Assembly (NCBI GenBank): GCA_029449245.1
Contig: JANATF010000011.1
Span: 1,054,001-1,118,000 of the forward strand
Length of the DNA stretch: 64,000 bases
Direction: 5' to 3'
Source: Mortierella alpina
Taxonomy: Eukaryota; Mortierellomycota; Mortierellomycetes; Mortierellales; Mortierellaceae
A program made the translations under genes and the position numbers. The notes under the pieces are model-generated. The model was not told where the DNA came from. It made no database searches and was given only the letters and a program-made list of their open reading frames with translations. Positions 56,715-64,000 of the stretch are shown one piece after another (the stretch's first letter is position 1; every line of letters starts with the position of its first letter).

Positions 56715-58553
56715 ATGTCCTCCAACTTCAACTTTCCCCCGCCTGGCGGCGCTCCTAACGCCAACAGCAGCGCCACTCCTCTCCGCCCCTATTACGGCGC
56801 GCCGCTGGACGCCCCTCTTCAGTCCTACTACAGCAACACTCTTGCAACTTCCCAGTTCGACCTAGAGCATGCGAATGAACTCAACTCTCAGCAAGCTGCC
56901 AAGGAGCTGGTCAGCTACGGTGCACTCAAGTACCTTACCCTGGCTATTGCTGCGCCATTTGAGGCAGGACAGACACTCTTGCAGGTTCAGTACCTTCCCG
57001 ATGAGGATGACTCGAGCGCAGAGACTGCTGATGCCACTTGGGCCGCGGACGAGGTATGCGATTCAGCTTCGATGACTTGGTCCATGCTCTCCGACTGTAT
57101 ATAGTAAACTAGTTGAACTGCAAACGGCATGTCCTGTTAACCATTCTTGAGCTGTCCATTGTCCTATAGGAACGACGCGATGAAGAGTTTAGACGCGCAC
57201 AGGAAGCAGCAGAGGAGGAGGAGTACTACAATAATGGATCTGGATCTGGAGGCGGATATTATTCGAGCAACAGCCGTGGGGCGGATCTCCCTTCGCCTCG
57301 ATCTACTCCAAGCAAACTAGACCCCAGCTCAGCCGTCTTTCGAGAGGTCAAGGCGTTCGATCAGGCTGGATATTTGGTCCAGGACGACGTTTACGATGAC
57401 AACTCGCGACCGGCTTTCCGTGTCGCGCCCATCGAAGGAGGCATCTGGAAGACAGTGACTACAATCGCCAAACACCCTACTGAAGGATATTTGTCTCTCT
57501 GGAAAGGTTTGTGTCCATTTATTATAACTGGAGTCGGGCTGTGTAGTGTTCACGCGCATGGAGGATACTTATGAAGGACGCTCATATCGCATTAGGGCAA
57601 TACACCAACTGGGTTTACGAGATTCTGCACCTGTTTGCTCAGCCCACACTGGAGGCGACCTTGAACGATACCTTTGATCTATATGATGACACGATCCCGC
57701 TGGTTAATTTGGACCGTGTTGGACCCAACATGGCGACCATGGTCACATCCCATCTTATTGTCGGATTTATTCTCTCGCCATTAGAACTGGTGCGCACACG
57801 GTATGAGCTCTTTGTCAAAGGGGACTTTTTTTTCCTGGTCGCAGCGACGTCAGCGGTTGTAACTGCAAATCCTTCTGACCAGACTGCCTCGCCAACTAAC
57901 CATCCTCCACCTCGAAAACTAGTCTCATCGTCCAGACTGCTGACCCCAAACAGCGCAAGTACAGCGGCCTCCTCAACTGTCTTTCGACCATCATCTCCGA
58001 GGAAGGTTTTTTGGCCCTCTGGGGAGGTGTCAACTTTGTCCCTACAATCCTCTACCACACCCTCACGCCTCTCTTCACTAACTCGATCCCGCTGATCATC
58101 GATCGCGTGTTTGGTATTTCAGCAATGGATTCGCCTATGCTTTACGCGCTGGCGGAACTTGGTCTCGACACTCTGGATCTTTTAGTCCGCCTCCCACTCG
58201 AGACTGTCAGGAAAAGACTACAGATCCAGATCCAGGCAAAGATTCCTGGGAAGCGGTACGAAACTGTGGTCGAGACTAGAACAAGACCCTATGCGGGCGT
58301 GATGGACTGTGTGAAAAAGATTATTCAAGAGGAAGGAGGAGTAGGCCACAGGGGACGAAGCTCAAGGAGACGTAGAAGGAGCAGCACCGACTCTGACAGC
58401 GAAGGATCGAAGCAGCAAAAGAAGTCACCGTGGTATGCTGCGCTGGGTTGCCGTGGCCTGTATACAGGACTTGGCATGCACCTAACAAGTAACTTGGCCA
58501 TATTTGCTGTTGGTGCTGTGACCAACCTTAAGGATGATAGTGACGACTGGTAG
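56715..58553 (+). CDS. Mitochondrial carrier-fold protein, Ugo1-like
   Basis: Four exons (56715-57053, 57170-57506, 57596-57800, 57923-58553) join in frame to 503 residues. The chain contains degenerate mitochondrial-carrier repeats: LAIAAPFEAGQTLLQVQ, FILSPLELVRTRLIVQT and VRLPLETVRKRLQIQ, each with the PxE/D-x-x-[KR] pattern. Yeast Ugo1, an outer-membrane carrier-fold protein linking Fzo1 and Mgm1 in mitochondrial fusion, has this layout with an acidic insertion. Here an acidic, Gly/Tyr/Ser-rich segment sits between the first two repeats, and an Arg/Ser-rich segment (SSRRRRRSSTDSDSEGS) near the C-terminus. The substrate-contact residues of true transporters are not obvious, so fusion or outer-membrane function is more likely than transport. 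Confidence 0.8.
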
Positions 58554-58678
58554 GCTCGCGTGCTCGAGGACAATATAGAACGTCAAGAGGCTAGCGCAGT
58601 AGGCGAGACACAGGTACATTCGGGCAGAATAAAGTCCAGTATTCGTTGTCGTAATGTATATACAGTTTATTGGCAGGA

Positions 58679-60117
58679 CTAAAAGCCATATTTCGATTGA
58701 GTCTCTGCTTTTGTCTGCCGGCTTGACGCCCACGATGCATTGAGCTGCTGCTCATTTGCCTTGGCTTCATATGCCAGCGACATGATGTTGTGTTTACGCT
58801 TCTGTCCCGCTGTCGGCTTCAAATGCTATTAGCAAGTAGAAAATGATCAAGTGTTAGAACATAAAAATACAGACAAAAAGAATAAACCTGGTTTGGGAAA
58901 AGCTGGTCTCACCTGGATAGAGCTCAGATCGACTGGCTTCACTTGTGAGTTACTGGCACTCGCAGCTTGTCGCACTTGTTGAGCATGGTTCATTTGATCC
59001 TTAGCATACACGTCAATCACCTTGATAGGTCCATCCCGCGCCTTTCTCATGCCTAGTTTTTGCAACTATATGCAAGAAAACAAGTCGTTCAGCATAGCAA
59101 TAACAGGTACACTGCACACTCAGTATCAAACCCATACAAGTTGAAGAAGAAAGGCCTTACACCAACATCATCCAATTCAATTGTGTTGCTTCCACGACCT
59201 CCTGTGCTGGAGTTCGATCCGTCATTTGTATGAGCGTATACATTCGCATCAAACGAACCAGCGACAGTCCCTTGCGCTGGGTATGAATACTGGTCGTTGG
59301 TTGGATATGCATACTGGTCGTTTGTTGGATATGCATACTGGTCATTCGTCGGATATGCATAGGCATATTGCTCGTTCGACATTGATACGTCCACTAATGT
59401 TGCATTTTGCGCTTCCTTTTCCTCTGTCGTCAATGGCTTCTTGTCGAAAAAGAACGGAATGTAGGTATTCGAGGCTGCCTTCGAGGACGCAGAAGCTGAG
59501 CCAGATGGAATTGAAGTCACTTGAGCGCCAAGAGGAAAGAAGGAAACCGGCTCCTCGTCATCATCGTCTTCGTCATCGTCCTTAGTTGCCTCCAATCTTG
59601 TTGCAAGTTTCTGAGGAGCTGGGACAGTCGTAGGTTTTTTAACCGTCCGAGGCATAAACGCTGCCTTTGCTGCCACAGGTTTTCCTGCCACTATTGTCGT
59701 TGATCGAGAGCCTGACGCTGGTCCGTTCTTGGGTGCAGGCAGCATTGCGAAAAGGGCTCCAACACCACTGCCGCTGTTATTGGCGGCAGCCGCAATCTTT
59801 GCCTTTTTGCGAAACTCTGATTCCTCGTCCGAGTCCGATTCTGGGTCCGAGTTCATTGTTGGAAGAGACGAATACTTGCTGACTTTCCTTGCTGATGCCG
59901 CTGCTCCAGCCGATGTCGCCTGTTTAGAGATGTTGCTGGTGCTCTGAGTTCTCGGTGGCGGCAACATGCTCGAAAGAGAGCTGATCCTGGATTGTGCTGC
60001 AGTAGTTGCTGCTGAGCTAACAGTGCCAGCAACTACTGTCCTAGACACCTGGATGTGGTCATTCGTTCCAGAATCAGATTCTTCCGAGTCGGATCCGTAG
60101 GCAACGAGGGCGTCCAT
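58679..60117 (-). CDS. PRCC-like nuclear protein
   Basis: Three exons (60117-59161, 59065-58913, 58825-58679) join in frame to 418 residues. The N-terminus (MDALVAYGSDSEESDSG) and the C-terminal block (PTAGQKRKHNIMSLAYEAKANEQQLNASW...SKYGF) match the ends of PRCC, a Pro-rich coiled-coil protein associated with the spliceosome in animals. The penultimate exon encodes the conserved RKARDGPIKVIDVYAKDQ segment. The middle is acidic and Ser/Ala-rich. It includes four imperfect copies of YAYPTNDQ near residues 245-275, a small coding tandem repeat. The short terminal exons lie outside the large open frame and were found by splicing to the conserved KYGF end. Confidence 0.85.
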
Positions 60118-60986
60118 GAGGAGAGAGTGAGGGTTTCACCGTTCTTGGCTTTTGCGGGAGTGTTCAAAAAAGCGGCCATGTCACGTGAATACGCGCGATT
60201 TGTGGTCAGCAAAAGGGGCGAGCGCAACCTCTTGAGGCCGCTGTGCAGCCTCAGAGTTGCCCGAGTGAAAGGACCCATTGGTCGCACTGGTGGTGGGCCT
60301 GGCAAGATCAATTCCTCCTAAATGAATATCCATTTGATGTCGAATGGACCGCTTATCACTCTTCAAAAGCTGTGCGGGCCTTTGCACCCTCGACACCCCA
60401 CTCCTTCATCCACTACCACCACTGCCTTCACTGCCTCCACATCCGCCGTGGCATAGACCACGGGTAGCTTTCTGATTTTAGGAAAAAGCAAACCGCGTGT
60501 GCGCTAAAAGCAAGCCACTTCCTGTAAACATTTGGTGCGGTTCCGCAAACGTTTGTGAGGCGTCTCGGTATGTGCGGTTAGGAGAGTACATGTATATACA
60601 TGTAGCTACGGCATTTAATGAACTGCTAGCGTAGTTCGATTCCAACACATATGAGCCGCCTTGTTAGTCGAAGTTTTGGCAGACGCCTCCTTTCGGTGGT
60701 CATATCTCTCCCGATTTTTCGGCTATAAAGAGTCCTATCATCATCACATCCTCGCCTTTCTATATATTCGAGATCGTTGCGGCAGCATTGCATAGCCATT
60801 TCACATTGCGCACATCGTCCTTGCCTCATCTTTTGCACTTGCCGCCCTCATAGCAAAATAATTACAGTATGTAGACTATAATCAACAACACGTTGGGCGA
60901 ACGTTCTTTGCATTTCTGAGCCTTCCCTAATGGCCACAATCCGCTTTACCCATGGTATACAGGTGGAGTAGACGTAAGGATTTGAC
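60118..60986. other. Intergenic region between PRCC-like and the second 7-TM gene
   Basis: Several overlapping short frames occur, but none has a domain or splice partner. No repeat or RNA gene was seen. It should contain the two divergent promoters. Confidence 0.4.
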
Positions 60987-62964
60987 ATGTCGACGATGAA
61001 CACAACATCCGCAACAGCAACAGATTCTTCAACGATTCAGGCGCTGCCATCCCCCTCTATCAGCAGTGTGAGCTATGGAGCTGCACAGTTGCTTTGCGAC
61101 TGGACAATCTCAGCAAGCAACTGCAGGGATGAAGAGTTTACAAGAGCGACATTGCTATCTTCGGCTATAGTGCACGCCCTTGTAGGCGTGTTCGGGATTT
61201 TCGTCTTGAGGTTACACAATGGGGGCTTTAGGCGAACCATTGTCACGGATTTACTGAGCAAGACGGGATGGACGATAAATGCAAAGAGGCCGGTAAGGCA
61301 TAGCTCATCTCAACAACGAAGCTGGTTTTAACGGGTAGAAGAGGCTCTAATCATCACTACACTCATCACTCCACTGTGATCAAGCAGCTCGATTGCTTTG
61401 TCCTCCTCGGGATATCTGCCTGTTTCTTCAGAGTCCTGTCTGTGCTTGTATTGCTACTCGACCCTCCTCAAGCGCCCATCTGGCTTCGGATTGTTATAGA
61501 TCAACTCTACTGGTAGGTTCCCTACTTTGACTGAAGATTTATAGCTACTTGCAGCTATATTGACACATTTCCATCAATAGGGCAAGCTATATCATTGCAG
61601 TTCTACCTTACGCGCTTGGGGTCCTGAATAGCATACCCGTGACGGAGTGTCAGGGCGTATTCGCGGTTTACAGACCCGAGCCCGGAACTGACGGTGCCTC
61701 CCAACCAATCTACTTGTTTTATCCGACTATGCGCCAAAAAACTCAGTTCTTCCTGCTCGGGTCCATTTACCCGATTATATTTGGCGTGGGTGGTGGTGTG
61801 GCATCTGAAGTTTTGAAGGAGCGAGCATTCTACAGTGCTTCTCAGACTCTCCACGTCATCCAAAACACCAGTTTGGCTCTATTGTACTATTTCATATCAA
61901 GTTGCACCTGTTATTACGGATTCAAGTATGCCGCCATTTTGACGCACTCCAACAAGTCCACTATGAACGTGACGCGCACAGTCGCACTGCGTTTCGGTCT
62001 TTTCGCTTTCAAATTGAAGGCGACATCTCGTCATCTCATAATTATGTGGCAGATCACAGCCTATGGAGGGGGTGTCGCCTTCTTCATGGCAGGATTGGTA
62101 ACTTGTTTATGGGCATGGAACAAAGAAGCGATTTTGAGTGCTGAGGATGTACGAGGTACTCGCACCATAGAAGTACTGTGGATGTGCGGTACCGCCTCGA
62201 CATTTTTTGTCAAGATGTGCATCATCGCTATCCATCCCTATCTTACCGCGAACCTGGAGCCCCATCAACTTCTGCATGATGCCCCATTACGATCGGAGAG
62301 CTACGATGTCTCCGAATATCACAGCAGTAACGTGGACTCACTTCTGGAACAACGTCCTGCTTTGGCCCTCAGTCCAGAGGCTACTGTGGGCGATCGAGCA
62401 ATCTATAGTTGTCATTCAGTCTCTCTCCCGATATCATCAAAAGACGTGGCCCAAGTATCCTCAAAAGGCAAGGATGTGTACGACGAGACAGGGAAGCGAC
62501 GGAAAGCTAGCGTTGAGGTAAAGTGCGATCCAGCTACAAACTCCAGCTATGCTGATTCTATCACCACTGTAGGACCGTCGAGTGTTTTGCTGGATCAAGC
62601 ACAGCAGGCTTCAGAATTGCAAGCAATTCTAATACGGTACCAGTCAGCGCTGCGACAGATACAGTGGTTGCAGATACTACATCACCAAGAACGACAGCCT
62701 CAAAACAACCGAGAGCAGTTTGAAGACCTTCAAAAGCGGATGCTGGAGATCAAGTTGCAAGTACAGAGAGTTCAAGTGCTTACTCAAAACTACCAGCAGT
62801 CGCAAACACAAGTTCAAACAGGCAATACTCTCGGTTTGATAGGCAGCATGAGAGACCATTGCCTACACAGTGATCTCTTGGCACTGCAACATCAAGTGAA
62901 GTCATCGCTCCAAGAGTTCTCGATCCTGGCTACCTCCCACAATTCAAGTCTGCAAATGCCGTAA
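60987..62964 (+). CDS. Orphan seven-transmembrane protein with Gln-rich coiled-coil tail (paralogue 2)
   Basis: Three exons (60987-61292, 61388-61512, 61581-62964) join in frame to 604 residues. Exon 1 carries a Ser/Thr-rich N-terminus, a CDWTIS...CRDEEFTR block and TM1. Exon 2 carries TM2 (LDCFVLLGISACFFRVLSV) and ends DQLYW. Exon 3 carries TM3-TM7 and a cytoplasmic-type tail with a Gln-rich coiled coil (LQHQVKSSLQEF). Both introns fall at exactly the same codons and phases as in the gene at 2282-4727: phase 0 after KP/RP, and phase 2 inside the Trp codon of QLYW. The pair therefore arose by gene duplication rather than retroposition. Function is unknown; a receptor-like role is suggested only by topology. 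Confidence 0.8.
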
Positions 62965-63649
62965 TCATCAGCTCATTGAAAGAACGACCCTCAAAGTGGA
63001 TAAAGCGCGCAAGATCTGTCATCGTCCCCTTCATTTCACTGAGTGTCATTTTTCTGTCTTTAAACTCTCACGAATCTTTATGGCATAAGAATGTCTCTTT
63101 CTCCGCATACAACGCACTCTCTCCAGATATAGGAATTGCCTCTTCTGCCTTCCTCGATGCTGCAATCGCGAACATGACCGCTGCATCGTTATTTAACACC
63201 TTGTGAACCTGTACCGTAAAGTTTTCAAAATGCCGTACCTGTGATACTAGTGCATACACCATCCGCTTATGTTACAGACAGCTGTCATTCTCCGGTAATG
63301 CAGAATGACATGTTAGTCATACAACAGCAAGTAAACCTCTCGATAGAGCAAGTTTGCCGCCAGATACGGCTTGTGCGAGTGATATTGTGTCGTTCAGCTT
63401 AGACACGATAGGGTTGTCCTTGACTAATATAACCTCGGCTGAAGGCTCTCACGTAAGACTAGCAGGGAAATTTGTCAACGCCCCATCTCCTTTAGTCAAA
63501 ATGTGGCTAGAAGCACATTGTCCAGGGGTATCAGTCCGCCTCGATTATACCATACCATCAATACTTAGCTTGAAAAGACGTCTGATCTGCTTTATTCTGT
63601 TTTTACCGTAAAATAGTACACGGTAGCAATACCAACCAGGGCTGCGCTG

Positions 63650-63998
63650 ACATAGGCACAGGGCGAGGACTCCATTGGTACAGATCGATCCGGTGAGACA
63701 GTTGCTTTAAGGATGTCTTCACCTGGTGACGCAACGTTTGCAGTTCACTTCGATGGTGAACATCACTGGGGGACGATGTTGAGCCGCGGTAGTGATCATC
63801 AGGTAAATGTTATGCCTTGGATTCTTGGAGCTGGTATCACTGTTTTCAAGACACACTAACATCTAGACATCATTTTTAAGCGCGGGGAGACTCACATCTT
63901 GCTCGGTGGTGTAAACGTATGCCGATGGAAGGAGTGGTATGCCTGTGACTGATCTCAGTTCGATGACCGTTACAGTGGACCAGTCCTTCGCGAAATCG
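63650..63998 (-). pseudogene. Possible degraded fragment related to the 7-TM family tail
   Basis: Reading the minus strand, 63826-63618 encodes ELQTLRHQVKTSLKQLS, which resembles LLALQHQVKSSLQEFS in the tail of the gene at 60987-62964. Upstream the frame is closed by a stop with no acceptor to bypass it. A separate open piece at 63998-63897 runs into a GTGAGT donor. This could be the 3' end of a third family member entering the window from the right, or a relic. Confidence 0.25.
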
Positions 63999-64000
63999 CC

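Noticed and set aside
63354-63611. Plus-strand 85-codon frame near the right edge.
   Set aside because: No signal peptide, domain or splice partner; it is antisense to a stretch of comparable quality, and neither could be supported.

Overview
The window looks like nuclear DNA of an early-diverging filamentous fungus, most likely Mortierellomycotina (Mortierella or a relative). Short GT-AG introns of about 75-105 nt interrupt most genes. The housekeeping genes are fungal: eIF3a, an Atg15 lipase, a Coq10-like protein, an Ugo1-type carrier and a PRCC-like nuclear protein. The centrepiece is a bacterial-type peptide synthetase of the kind known from Mortierella. The species assignment is inference; the gene models come from reading splice sites and frames directly.

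Layout. 1-2.1 kb: end of a Ty3/gypsy chromovirus (integrase plus chromodomain) and a probable LTR. 2.3-4.7 kb (-): a seven-transmembrane orphan protein. 5.8-7.6 kb (+): class A FAD monooxygenase. 7.8-9.5 kb (+): Atg15-like lipase. 9.8-10.1 kb: MITE-like element. 10.5-10.8 kb (-): small secreted cysteine-rich protein. 11.7-29.3 kb (-): one giant pentamodular NRPS gene, split by one intron at the same site in each of its five adenylation domains. 29.3-33.3 kb: gene-poor spacer with minisatellites and five tandem repeats. 33.3-38.4 kb (+): MRP/ABCC transporter. 38.7-40.3 kb: decayed fasciclin gene. 41.6-42.3 kb (+): secreted 186-residue protein. 42.4-48.1 kb: repeat-rich accessory stretch with a large inverted repeat, tRNA-Trp, a solo LTR just upstream of that tRNA, and LINE-like debris. 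48.5-60.1 kb: dense conserved core (F-box/LRR, Coq10-like, eIF3a, Ugo1-like, PRCC-like). 61-63 kb (+): a second seven-transmembrane protein, clearly paralogous to the one at 2.3-4.7 kb, with the same two intron positions.

The NRPS reads C(truncated)-A-T-(C-A-T)x4-TE. Its four internal condensation domains carry the dual epimerisation/condensation signature, and a terminal thioesterase suggests a cyclic pentapeptide rich in D residues. The binding-pocket regions of A1-A4 are identical, so four of five residues should be the same amino acid. The modules are near-perfect 3.34-kb direct repeats that include the intron. This indicates that module multiplication took place in a spliceosomal (fungal) genome, after any transfer from bacteria. 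The divergently transcribed ABCC transporter 4 kb upstream is a plausible but unproven exporter, and the FAD monooxygenase on the other side is a weaker tailoring candidate.
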